DNA of 64,000 nt, from NCBI GenBank assembly GCA_023251095.1, contig JAHEZL010000006.1:82303-146302 (forward strand), read 5' to 3'. The stretch comes from Flavobacteriales bacterium. GTDB taxonomy: Bacteria; Bacteroidota; Bacteroidia; Flavobacteriales_C; GCA-002722245. The notes under the pieces were generated by a model, which worked only from the letters and a program-made list of their open reading frames with translations, did no database searches and was not told the origin of the DNA. The translations under genes were made by a program, and so were the position numbers. Every line of letters begins with the position of its first letter. Position 1 is the stretch's first letter. Shown piece after piece: positions 1 through 9,000 of this stretch.

Positions 1-152
1 ATGGGAAAAGTGCTCCACATCGCGAAGCCTTTCAATGCACAAAGAATTTTAGCGCCACTGGCGTCCTGCACATATTTTAATTTTTCCATGTTGGCGATGA
101 ATTTTACTTCATCTAAAACATAGCAGGGATTGGGCAATTCTTTGTAATTCAT
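1..152 (-). CDS. nspC: Carboxynorspermidine decarboxylase, N-terminal part (cut by window edge)
   Basis: Only the first 50 codons lie in the window; the reading frame is open to base 1. The translation begins MNYKELPNPCYVLDE and continues to LCALKGFAMWS. The lysine in that motif is where alanine-racemase-fold type III decarboxylases bind pyridoxal phosphate. In this family the enzyme decarboxylates carboxy(nor)spermidine in the alternative spermidine pathway, in the cytoplasm. The start lies 6 nt after the stop of the carboxynorspermidine dehydrogenase gene, so the two are very likely one transcript. The identification rests on the N-terminal motif plus this neighbour; substrate preference (carboxyspermidine or carboxynorspermidine) cannot be read from the fragment. 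Confidence 0.85.
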   Translation of the reverse strand, partial: MNYKELPNPCYVLDEVKFIANMEKLKYVQDASGAKILCALKGFAMWSTFP

Positions 153-158
153 CAGATG

Positions 159-1358
159 TTATTTTTCAAATTCTAAAGGCTTATTCACTTCTTCATGCCA
201 ATGCAAACCGTATTCGCCCAACACTTCTAAGAACGGATCAGGATTAAAATCTTCCACATTCCAAACTCCCGGTTTCATCCATTTCCCAGTTGCCATTAAC
301 AAAGCACCAATCATTGCAGGAACACCTGTGGTGTAAGCAACTCCCTGACCTTGCACATCATTGTATGCATCCTGATGTTTGCAATTGTTCCAGATGAAAT
401 AAGTAGCTTCTTTGCCATCTTTCACACCACGGATCTGACAACCGATAGAGGTTTGTCCGGTGTAATTTTCTCCTAATGATCCCGGTTCTGGCAACAAAGC
501 TTTCAGGAACTCAATAGGAACGATATCGTGACCCTGGAATTTAATTGGTTTGATACCGGTGATTCCAATGTTTTCCATTACTCTTAAGTGAGTTAAATAC
601 TCTTGTCCGAAAGTCATCCAGAAACGAGCTCTTTTTAAAGTAGGGAAGTTTTTCACCAATGATTCCAGCTCTTCGTGGAAAAGCAAATAACTTTCTTTCG
701 GACCAACATCAGGATAATTTACTGCTTTGTGAACGGTTAACGGATCGGTTTCTTTCCACTCCCCATTCTCCCAGTATCTTCCTCTTTGTGTGATTTCACG
801 AATGTTGATTTCAGGGTTAAAGTTGGTAGCAAAGGCTTTACCGTGATCTCCGGCGTTACAATCGATAATATCTAAATAATGAATTTCATCGAAGTAATGT
901 TTAGCTGCATAGGCAGTGAAAACACCAGTTACGCCCGGATCGAATCCGCAACCCAAAAGGGCCATGATGCCTGCATCTTCAAAGCGTTTTTTGTAAGCCC
1001 ATTGCCAGCTGTATTCAAACTTAGCAACATCTTTAGGCTCGTAGTTGGCTGTATCTAAATAATGCGTTTTTGTAGCCAGGCAAGCGTCCATAATCGCTAA
1101 ATCCTGATAAGGAAGAGCGATATTCAAAACGATGTCCGGTGTATATTTTTTGATGAGCGCAATTACGTTTTCAGCGTAATCAGCATCTACTTGTTCAGTT
1201 TTAATGCGGTTTCCGCCAATCTCAGCAGCAATTGCATCACATTTCGATTTTGTTCTGCTAGCGAGAACTATCTCTGTAAAAACGTTGGTCAAACGGGCAC
1301 ATTTTTTAGTAACTACGTTACTCACGCCACCCGCTCCGATAATTAATATTTTAGCCAT
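159..1358 (-). CDS. Carboxynorspermidine dehydrogenase (saccharopine dehydrogenase-like)
   Basis: The 399-residue protein opens with a Rossmann dinucleotide-binding motif (IIGAGGVSNVV, about residues 6-16) and has the saccharopine-dehydrogenase-like C-terminal domain. Family members reductively condense putrescine or diaminopropane with aspartate semialdehyde to carboxy(nor)spermidine using NADPH. The immediate downstream nspC start, 6 nt away, argues for this polyamine role rather than lysine metabolism. Length is normal for the family. No Shine-Dalgarno is visible before the ATG, as is usual in Bacteroidota. The alternative, a true saccharopine reductase, is less likely because of the nspC partner. 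Confidence 0.88.
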   Translation of the reverse strand: MAKILIIGAGGVSNVVTKKCARLTNVFTEIVLASRTKSKCDAIAAEIGGNRIKTEQVDADYAENVIALIKKYTPDIVLNIALPYQDLAIMDACLATKTHYLDTANYEPKDVAKFEYSWQWAYKKRFEDAGIMALLGCGFDPGVTGVFTAYAAKHYFDEIHYLDIIDCNAGDHGKAFATNFNPEINIREITQRGRYWENGEWKETDPLTVHKAVNYPDVGPKESYLLFHEELESLVKNFPTLKRARFWMTFGQEYLTHLRVMENIGITGIKPIKFQGHDIVPIEFLKALLPEPGSLGENYTGQTSIGCQIRGVKDGKEATYFIWNNCKHQDAYNDVQGQGVAYTTGVPAMIGALLMATGKWMKPGVWNVEDFNPDPFLEVLGEYGLHWHEEVNKPLEFEK

Positions 1359-1439
1359 CTTTTTTTATTTATGGCGCTAAAATATAAATTAAAATTCCTC
1401 TTAGAGAATGTTGTTAAAAACTTGGAAGAAAATTTAATG

Positions 1440-2039
1440 TTAGATCTGTCCTCTCTGGATTCTTAAGATGATTTCCTCAATATCGCGATCTTCACCGCGG
1501 GCGTCATATTTGGATTTAAGATTCTGTTCAAACAAAGTCGCCAATCCCTGCCATATAGCCGCAGGAAAGGATCCACGCATTTCGCTCAGTAGCTCGTAAG
1601 AGGAGTGCCCGGTTTCTCTATCGATTAACTTTAATAAAATTTTTCCCTGATTTATGGTGAGGTTTTTCATCTCATCGCCATATTTATCCACCAAAGCCTT
1701 CTCCACTTTTTTCATGATCTTGCGGCGTTCATAATCGGATTTCGCCGCTGCCAGATCTTTTTCATATTCTTTTAGTTTTTGAGAAGCCAGAACAGCATAA
1801 GGATATACTTTCTTTACATATTTCTGAAGTCTTTGGTATTCGCGGTATTCCTTACTGATCTTTACCCCACTTTTTTTACTTAAATGAATCTTAACTTCTT
1901 TGGAGTAAGTCACCAGAATGGTATCCCCGTTTCTCACTTCCATCTGACTGTATTCGATCTGCTCAGTTTGTGAAAAAAGGAATCCGCAAGCAAATAAGCC
2001 TGAAAAAAGAAAGAAAATATGTAAGCCTTTCTGTCGCAT
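1440..2039 (-). CDS. DUF4294 family secreted protein
   Basis: This 199-residue protein has an N-terminal hydrophobic signal segment (about residues 7-24, ending near FSQ), then a basic, helix-rich region containing YREYQRLQKYVKKVYPYA and a conserved-looking C-terminal part around the sequence DRETGHSSYELL. I recognise this as the Bacteroidota family DUF4294, whose function is unknown. It starts 46 nt after the stop of the biotin carboxylase gene on the same strand, so co-transcription is possible but not shown. It is probably exported to the periplasm; there is no lipobox and no T9SS sorting domain. Confidence 0.75.
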   Translation of the reverse strand: MRQKGLHIFFLFSGLFACGFLFSQTEQIEYSQMEVRNGDTILVTYSKEVKIHLSKKSGVKISKEYREYQRLQKYVKKVYPYAVLASQKLKEYEKDLAAAKSDYERRKIMKKVEKALVDKYGDEMKNLTINQGKILLKLIDRETGHSSYELLSEMRGSFPAAIWQGLATLFEQNLKSKYDARGEDRDIEEIILRIQRGQI

Positions 2040-2085
2040 AAACCTTAATTAAGATACGAAATCTCAAAAAACATTCCAAGTCGCT

Positions 2086-3576
2086 TTATTCATTAATACG
2101 TTGTTTCCATGCCTTTTGATATGGCAGTGCACTATATTTCTTCAAATCAGCTTGCTTTTTTCCCTGCAACCAGGCAGAAAACAAAGCTACTGCTTCCGCA
2201 TTTTCTTCATCCAGAAGATCCTCTTTTTTGAAGTTATTGGCGATAAAAGACGTGCCATAACTTCCATCAACAAATTCTTTGTGATTGAGCACAAACAAGG
2301 CAAAGCGCAAGGTTGTTTTTACGCCGGTGATGGTATATTCGGAAATAGCCGACTTTAACTTTTCAATCGCTTCTTCACGGGTTTTACCATGAACAATAAG
2401 CTTAGCTATCATCGAATCGTAAAAAGGAGATACTTCTCCGCCTTGCTCAATACCGTCATCCACACGAATACCTAAACCTTTAGGAATGCTGTAGTGTTTA
2501 ATAACACCACTGTCGGGTGCAAAATCATTGGCTACATCTTCCGCACAAACCCTTACTTCTATTGCGTGTCCGTTAATTTTCAAATCTTCTTGTTTGAAGG
2601 ATAGTTTTTCACCCCTTGCCACTTTTATCTGCTCTTTTACCAAATCCAAACCGGTAATCATTTCCGTTACGGGATGCTCCACCTGCAAACGCGTGTTCAT
2701 TTCGAGGAAGTAAAAGTTTTTTTGTTCATCTACAATGAATTCAACTGTTCCGGCGCCAAGGTAATCGCAGGCTTTGGCGACGTTCACAGCACATTCACCC
2801 ATTTTTTTTCGGAGGGCTTCATCCAAAATAACAGAAGGAGCTTCTTCTACAACCTTTTGGTGACGGCGCTGAACCGAACAATCGCGTTCAAACAAATAAA
2901 CCACAGAACCATGACTATCAGCCATGATCTGAAACTCGATGTGCTTTGGATTGATTACATATTTTTCGACAAATACGGCGCCATTGCCAAAAGAAGCTTC
3001 GGCTTCGCCTGTTGCACGTTCAAAAGCCGACTGCAATTCATCATCGCTATTCACCACACGCATCCCTTTACCACCACCGCCTGCCGATGCTTTTATCAAT
3101 ACGGGGTAACCTATTTTTTTTGCTATTTCTTTAACTTCTTTATGATCGGTAATAGCTCCAGGAGAACCGGGAATAACGGGAACGTTGAACTTTTTAACTG
3201 CCTCTTTTGACGAAAGTTTATCGCCCATAATCTTCATGGAATACGACGACGGACCGATCAAACGAATGCCTTCTTTCTCCAAACGAGCTGCAAATACGGG
3301 GTTTTCCGACAAAAATCCGTAACCGGGATGAACGGCATCTATTTTATGCTCCACACAAACTTTTATGATTTTGTCAATATCGAGGTAGGATTCTCTGGAA
3401 GTCTGTCCGCCAATAGCCACCGCCCTATCCGCCAGCTTCACAAAAGGCATATTTTTATCAACATCCGAATAAACGGCAATTGTTTCAATTCCCATCTCTT
3501 TTGCAGAGCGAATCACACGCACTGCTATCTCTCCGCGATTGGCTATCAATACTCTATGAATGGCTTTTGTTAACAT
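2086..3576 (-). CDS. accC: Biotin carboxylase subunit of an acyl-CoA carboxylase
   Basis: The 496-residue protein has the three-domain biotin carboxylase layout: an N-terminal domain (VLIANRGEIAVRVIRSA near residue 10), an ATP-grasp domain with the glycine-rich loop KASAGGGGKGMRVV (about 163-176) and the catalytic EMNTRLQVEHPVTE segment (about 293-306), then the C-terminal biotin carboxylase domain. It carboxylates the biotin on a separate carrier protein using ATP and bicarbonate. There is no biotinyl domain at the C-terminus and no carrier or carboxyltransferase gene next door. It could therefore serve acetyl-CoA carboxylase or a propionyl- or methylcrotonyl-type carboxylase; the sequence does not decide. 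The gene symbol is for the subunit type. Confidence 0.85.
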   Translation of the reverse strand: MLTKAIHRVLIANRGEIAVRVIRSAKEMGIETIAVYSDVDKNMPFVKLADRAVAIGGQTSRESYLDIDKIIKVCVEHKIDAVHPGYGFLSENPVFAARLEKEGIRLIGPSSYSMKIMGDKLSSKEAVKKFNVPVIPGSPGAITDHKEVKEIAKKIGYPVLIKASAGGGGKGMRVVNSDDELQSAFERATGEAEASFGNGAVFVEKYVINPKHIEFQIMADSHGSVVYLFERDCSVQRRHQKVVEEAPSVILDEALRKKMGECAVNVAKACDYLGAGTVEFIVDEQKNFYFLEMNTRLQVEHPVTEMITGLDLVKEQIKVARGEKLSFKQEDLKINGHAIEVRVCAEDVANDFAPDSGVIKHYSIPKGLGIRVDDGIEQGGEVSPFYDSMIAKLIVHGKTREEAIEKLKSAISEYTITGVKTTLRFALFVLNHKEFVDGSYGTSFIANNFKKEDLLDEENAEAVALFSAWLQGKKQADLKKYSALPYQKAWKQRINE

Positions 3577-3603
3577 AGTGTCACGTTTATGGTTTTAATG
3601 GTA

Positions 3604-3632
3604 TGAAATTCGAACATTTTTAACGAATTTCA
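3604..3632. promoter_or_regulatory. Inverted repeat in a divergent promoter region
   Basis: Nine-base arms TGAAATTCG (3604-3612) and CGAATTTCA (3624-3632) are perfect inverted copies separated by 11 nt. They sit in the 104-nt gap between the divergently transcribed biotin carboxylase gene and the small membrane protein gene. The spacing fits a dimeric regulator site, but nothing in the sequence identifies the regulator, and AT-rich DNA gives such pairs by chance fairly often. Confidence 0.35.
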
Positions 3633-3680
3633 GTATTTATTTACTATATTTTATTAAGTTTTAATACACTAGGGAAAAGT

Positions 3681-4109
3681 ATGGAGGTGACGCTAACAAC
3701 AGATCGCACTAATTTGTGGTGGCTGATAGCGCTCGCTCTTGCAATATCCATTGGTTATTTTTTACTGACCTCCATCAGTTTTAAGGTATACAAAAAAGTA
3801 AAACGCCACTTCGCCATTCAGTACTCCATTACAAAAAATAAAAAAACACAACTCGACATTGAAGAGGAAAGAATTGAGATTGAAAAAGGATTTAAAACCC
3901 GTTTGTACCTACAAATCATTTTGGGTTTTGTTTTACATGTAAACCTCTATTTTGTAATCAGCTTAATTTTTGATCTTTTTGAATGGTGGTATATTTATGT
4001 TTGCATAGCTTTGGGCGTTACAACCATTGTTTTAACCAATCGGGCCTTCAGATACATTGATCACAGAAAATCGAGAAAAGAATTTGCGGAAACGGCTCCG
4101 CCCGAATAA
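3681..4109 (+). CDS. Small membrane protein upstream of a HerA-like ATPase
   Basis: I do not recognise a family for this 142-residue protein. It has a membrane helix at about residues 12-33, a charged cytoplasm-like stretch (about 36-72, rich in K, R and E and possibly coiled), two further helices at about 75-98 and 101-121, and a polar tail. The HerA-like ATPase gene begins 11 nt after its stop, so the two are probably translated from one message. A role as membrane partner of that ATPase is an inference from position only. Confidence 0.7.
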   Translation: MEVTLTTDRTNLWWLIALALAISIGYFLLTSISFKVYKKVKRHFAIQYSITKNKKTQLDIEEERIEIEKGFKTRLYLQIILGFVLHVNLYFVISLIFDLFEWWYIYVCIALGVTTIVLTNRAFRYIDHRKSRKEFAETAPPE

Positions 4110-4120
4110 AATTTATAGTC

Positions 4121-5686
4121 ATGAGCATTGAAAAATTCAAAGAACAAATCAGCACTTCCTACAACTTTTCAGGTAAAAGTATTCTCTTAGGCGGTGCCAC
4201 TTTCGATAAAAACATCATCAAAGGATCAGCTGTCAAAATTCCTTTGGCCACCATCAATCGTCACGGATTAATTGCAGGAGCAACAGGAACCGGAAAAACA
4301 AAATCCATTCAGCGCATCGCCGAAGCTTTGTCGGAACAGGGCGTAAATGTTTTGCTCATGGACATCAAAGGCGACATCAGTGGCATTTCTAAAGCCGGCA
4401 GTGAAAATCCTAAAATAAAAGAAAGGATGGACAGCATCGGTGCCGACTGGTCGCCACGAAAATACCCAACCGAACTCATGACCATCTCCAACGAAAAGGG
4501 ATTGAGAATGCGGGCTACTGTTTCTGAATTCGGTCCCGTTCTTTTTTCAAAAGTGCTGGAGCTCAATGAGAGTCAGGAAGGTGCCGTAGCCATCATTTTT
4601 AAATATTGCGACGATAAAAAATTACCACTTTTAGATATCAAAGATTTCCGCGCAGCCTTGCAGCATTTATCGGAAGGCGACGGCAAAAAAGAAATTACCC
4701 AGAATTACGGAGCCATCTCATCGGCCTCAGCAGGCGTGATTATGCGAAAATTACTGGAACTGGAAATGCAGGGCGGCGATAAATTTTTTGGCGAAAAATC
4801 TTTTGAAGTCGAAGATCTTTTGCAGAAAGACGACAAGGGAAGCGCTTACATCAATATCTTACGCCTGACGGATATTCAGGACCGACCGAAATTATTTTCC
4901 ACCTTCATGTTGTGCCTGCTGGCAGAGATTTACAACAAGTTCCCCGAGATAGGCGACAAGGGAGAACCTAAGCTGGTGATCTTCATCGACGAGGCCCATT
5001 TGATTTTTAAAGAAGCATCAAAAACCTTGATGCAACAACTGGAAACCATCATCAAACTGATACGAAGCAAGGGCGTTGGAATTTTCTTTTGCACCCAATC
5101 TCCGGCAGATATTCCGGATGTTATTTTGAGTCAGCTGGGCGCAAAGGTACAACATGCACTGCGCGCCTTCACAGCCAAAGACAGGAAAGATATTAAGTTA
5201 GTAGCCGAGAATTTCCCTTCTTCCGATTTTTATAAAACCGACGAACTCATTACCGAGCTTGGAATTGGCGAAGCTTTGGTCACTGTGCTCAGCGAAAAAG
5301 GAACACCCACTCCACTCGTTCACACGATTATGTGCGCACCGCAATCGCGCATGGATGTGCTCACTCCAGCCGAACAGGATGAAATCATTGCAGCATCTGA
5401 AATCGCAGCCGAATACAATGAAGTCATTGATCGCAAAAGCGCTTATGAAATACTAAAAGGCAAACTGGAACCGGCCAATGAAGAAATGCCGGAACAGGAA
5501 GAAAAAGTGGTGGAAGAAAAGCCCGAAAAAGAAAGTTCATCAGGCATTGCCGACACAATTAAAGCCGTTGCCGGCAGCAGCATTACAAAAACTATTGTAA
5601 GAGAATTAACCAGAGGTTTGTTTGGCGTTTTGTTCGGGAGTCCGAAAAAAACAACAACGAGAAGAAAAAAGAATAGCTTTTTTTAG
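4121..5686 (+). CDS. HerA-like helicase/ATPase, DUF853 family
   Basis: The 521-residue protein carries a Walker A motif GATGTGKT at residues 53-60 and a Walker B segment LVIFIDEAHLIF about 230 residues later. It also has the SQLGAKVQHALRAFT region typical of DUF853 proteins. These are HerA/FtsK-type hexameric ATPases whose physiological role is poorly defined; DNA translocation is assumed by homology. The C-terminal 80 residues are a charged, low-complexity linker followed by a basic tail ending in TTRRKKNSFF. Its only close neighbour is the small membrane protein 11 nt upstream; no NurA nuclease or other defence gene lies beside it. Confidence 0.85.
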   Translation: MSIEKFKEQISTSYNFSGKSILLGGATFDKNIIKGSAVKIPLATINRHGLIAGATGTGKTKSIQRIAEALSEQGVNVLLMDIKGDISGISKAGSENPKIKERMDSIGADWSPRKYPTELMTISNEKGLRMRATVSEFGPVLFSKVLELNESQEGAVAIIFKYCDDKKLPLLDIKDFRAALQHLSEGDGKKEITQNYGAISSASAGVIMRKLLELEMQGGDKFFGEKSFEVEDLLQKDDKGSAYINILRLTDIQDRPKLFSTFMLCLLAEIYNKFPEIGDKGEPKLVIFIDEAHLIFKEASKTLMQQLETIIKLIRSKGVGIFFCTQSPADIPDVILSQLGAKVQHALRAFTAKDRKDIKLVAENFPSSDFYKTDELITELGIGEALVTVLSEKGTPTPLVHTIMCAPQSRMDVLTPAEQDEIIAASEIAAEYNEVIDRKSAYEILKGKLEPANEEMPEQEEKVVEEKPEKESSSGIADTIKAVAGSSITKTIVRELTRGLFGVLFGSPKKTTTRRKKNSFF

Positions 5687-6047
5687 CGCACACAAGCTTC
5701 ACGCTTAGTTCGTCAGGAAATGAGCCACTAACTTCGTGCGAAGGCCCGAGCTAAGAGGCGAGCGTGTGAAAGATTTTCGTGCGGTGGCAGCATCTCTTAG
5801 CTCTTGATTTTTTGTTACTTTTTCATCAAGGAAAAAGTAAAAGAAAAGAGGCTGAAAGCCTCAATAAAAGGAAATGAGGTTGCTTCATTTTTGAGTACAA
5901 AAATTTCGCAATGACGAACTAGGTGTATTTCCCCCTACAATTTTCTACTAATTTCCCGTAAGGTGAACCCCGTATTTTTGTCTTTTTTTCCAAAAAAAAC
6001 CGCTGTAATGCTCTGATTTTTAAATCTTTTTAGCTATCTTAAGTACA
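5687..6047. other. Intergenic region packed with stem-loops
   Basis: This 361-nt gap has no convincing gene. In order it holds a 10-bp inverted repeat GAGCTAAGAG/CTCTTAGCTC (5748-5757 and 5794-5803), an AT-rich hairpin with TTACTTTTTC/GAAAAAGTAA arms (5815-5824 and 5831-5840), a short hairpin GAGGCT-gaa-AGCCTC (5848-5862), and a solo copy of a dispersed repeat (5875-5914). The hairpins could terminate transcription from the HerA-like gene, but none is followed by a clean T-run. The last 130 nt before the next gene probably contain its promoter; I could not place it. Confidence 0.6.
5875..5914. repeat. Solo half copy of the TCATTGCGAAATTTTTGT palindromic repeat
   Basis: This is one arm of the repeat seen as full inverted pairs at 27010-27160 and 63811-63920. 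It reads TGAGGTTGCTTCATTTTTGA followed by GTACAAAAATTTCGCAATGA, identical to the right arm at 63881-63920. No matching left arm lies within the same intergenic gap, so this copy cannot form the long hairpin. Confidence 0.85.
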
Positions 6048-9000
6048 ATGAAAGGATTTGAATCGATATTCAAATTCGTACGGGCACACAAGGGTATCTT
6101 ATTAAAATTTATTTTATCAGGCGTAATTCAATTTGCATTGCCATTGAATTCCGTTTGCCAGAACGCTGCCCTAACGAACCAAGTGCATGATCATTCTCAC
6201 GAGAATGATGTAGTTGAGGTATTGGAGCAATTCTACCATGATAATTTCCGCGATTCTCTTTTCTGGAACAACATCAAAAACCAATGGACAGGCGATGAAA
6301 AGCACTATGAGCTGGCGCGTCAGAAAGCACTCGGTTTTCTTTTCGAGAAAGAACATCAGTTCATGGAAAAGTGCATTGCACAAGGAAAAATAAATGATGA
6401 TGAGCTCCTCAGCTTTAAAATAGAAATTCACCACATCCTTCCTGAAAAACTAAACTCCTTACAATTTGAAATCAATAATCATCCACTCAACGCACCCGTA
6501 CCTGTGCCCGCAGCCCTGGAATGCGACAATCTGGATTTTGAAAAATGTGATTTCACCAATTGGCAGTTGTTTGAAGGTACTGTAGACGGAAATCCTTTCG
6601 GATACATCAACATTGTTCCGAGCGGCGGCTATGGAACAAATTTTCCGGGAACCGGAATGCAACACAGTATTATCTCGGGCGCTGCAATGGATCCCAATGT
6701 TCCTATTCAGCAGGTTCGTCCGGGCGGAACATGCTCTGCCATGGTGGGCGACGGAAATGGAACTGGAGCAAAAGCTGCAAGTATCCGAAGAACTTTTACG
6801 GTTAACGCCGATGATTACAATTTTTATTACAGCTACGCAGTGGTGATGCAAAATCCTGCACACAACATCAATGAACAACCTTATTTCAGAATCCGATTGT
6901 ATGACCAGGCTAACAACTCCATTGCCTGTGCCGAGTATGATGTGTATGGCGGAAATGGAGATGCCGACTGGATGGTCCTGGGCACAGGAGCAAACACGAT
7001 AAATTATGTCGACTGGAAATCAGCCTTCATTCCTTTGCAGGCTTACATCGGACAAAATCTTACCATTGAATTTACAACAGGAGATTGCAGCAGAGGCGGA
7101 CATTATTGCTATGCTTACATTGAAGGCGAATGCAATATTCCTGTAAAACTAAGCGACACGGCAGCATGCGTTGGTCGCCCAGTAACCATTACCGCTCCTG
7201 CCGGTGCCAGAAGTTATTTATGGTCGAATGGTGCAACCACTGAAGAAATGACCACAGAAATTCCGGGTGAATACTGGGTAAGAATGGAAGGAACAGCCGG
7301 CGGATGTTTTGCTTATGATACTGTTCACGTTGGAACTTATGCCGTTAGCACAGCTAGCTTCACAGTAGATTCAGTTTGTTTCGGAAAAGCAAATTCATTT
7401 GCCGATCACAGTTTTCCCGCCAATACCATTGCTTCCTGGAAATGGGATTATCTCAACAACGGAACTGTTGGAAGTACTTCTCAAAATCCGACCAACAGCT
7501 ATACTTCAGCCGGATCATTTACTGCAAAATTAACGGTAACCAACATCTGGGGTTGTATCGACGATACCACCCGTTTAGTATTTGTAGCACCTAAACCTGT
7601 TGCCGAATTTTCTTCTACCCTCACCTGCAAAAATGATTCAACTGCGTTCAGCGATTTAGCAACGGGAACTATTACTACCAGAAAATGGGATTTTTACAAC
7701 AACAATCTCAACACATCTACTCTGCAAAATCCTAATTTTTTATACCCGAATCAGATTGCTGCAACAGCAAAATATAAAGTTTCTACGCAATACGGATGTA
7801 CCGATTCTATTACTCATCCCATTGCTTATCACCCCATGCCAACGGCTAGTTTCACGCAAAGCGATGTTTGTTTTCCTCAGGCGATGAATTTCATCAGCAC
7901 TTCCACCGTAAGTAGCGGAAGCATCGCGCAACACCTGTGGAATTATGGCGATACACTCGGAACAGGATCAGGAATAAATGCTTCTTATTCTTATATCAGA
8001 TACGGAAAACACAATGTGAAATTAAAAGTGATCAGCGATAAAAACTGCGTCGACAGTATTTCCAAACAGGTAACTGTTTTTGAAAAACCTAAAATAGATT
8101 TCCTCACCACAAATGTTTGCGACAAAGTAAATGTTGCCTTCGATAATAAATCCACATTAACTTCCACGGCCACTTTTACTTCATGGCAATGGGATATATT
8201 GAACAATGGATCGGTAGAATACAGCACAAAAAACACCACTCATCTTTTTCCGGCTGCAGGAACCTTCCGCGTTTTGTTGAAAGGCACCACTTCAGAAAGT
8301 TGCTGGGATACCCTCTCAAAAAGCATTACTGTTTATCCTTTGCCTCTAGCTAAATTCTCTGCCGATCGCATCTGTAAAGGGAAATCAACTTCGTTCAGCG
8401 ATCATTCCACAGGAAATATCGCAACATGGAAATGGGATTTTGATAACAATGGAAGCGTGGAAAGCGCTCTTCAAAATCCGGGATATACTTACGCCACACA
8501 TGGAAATTTCACAGCCAAATTAAAAGTCACTACCGATAAATTGTGCTCCGATTCCACAACAGGATCGGTTGTTGTAAATCCGCTCCCAAGCGCTGCTTTC
8601 AACAGCACCAATATTTGTCAGCCTTTGCCAATGCAGTTCAACAACGCCTCCACCGTAAATCCGGGAAGCATTACTTATGTCAATTGGACCTTCGAACCGG
8701 GGGTAGATCACAACACTGATTTAAATCCTGTTCACGCCTTTTCAGCCAGCGGAAATTACAACGTAAAACTTTTCGTGCGCACCGATAGTGCTTGTGTCGA
8801 CAGTATTATTAAACCCGTTTCTTATTATGAAAAACCTGTTGCCGCTTTTACCGTGAACGATCAGTGCGCTGCAAGTGTCGCCACTTTCAACAATGCGTCA
8901 ACCGTATTGAGTTCAACTATTACTGAATGGAAATGGGACATCGATATCAACGGAAGCACTGATTACACTGCCAAAAACAGCACACACACTTACAATACAC

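Noticed and set aside
159..1358. Annotation as a lysine-pathway saccharopine reductase
   Set aside because: The gene is immediately followed by nspC, which identifies the pair as the carboxynorspermidine route to polyamines.
4121..5686. HerA-like ATPase as part of a phage defence island
   Set aside because: No NurA, SIR2, nuclease or other defence gene lies nearby; the flanking genes are biosynthetic and surface-protein genes.
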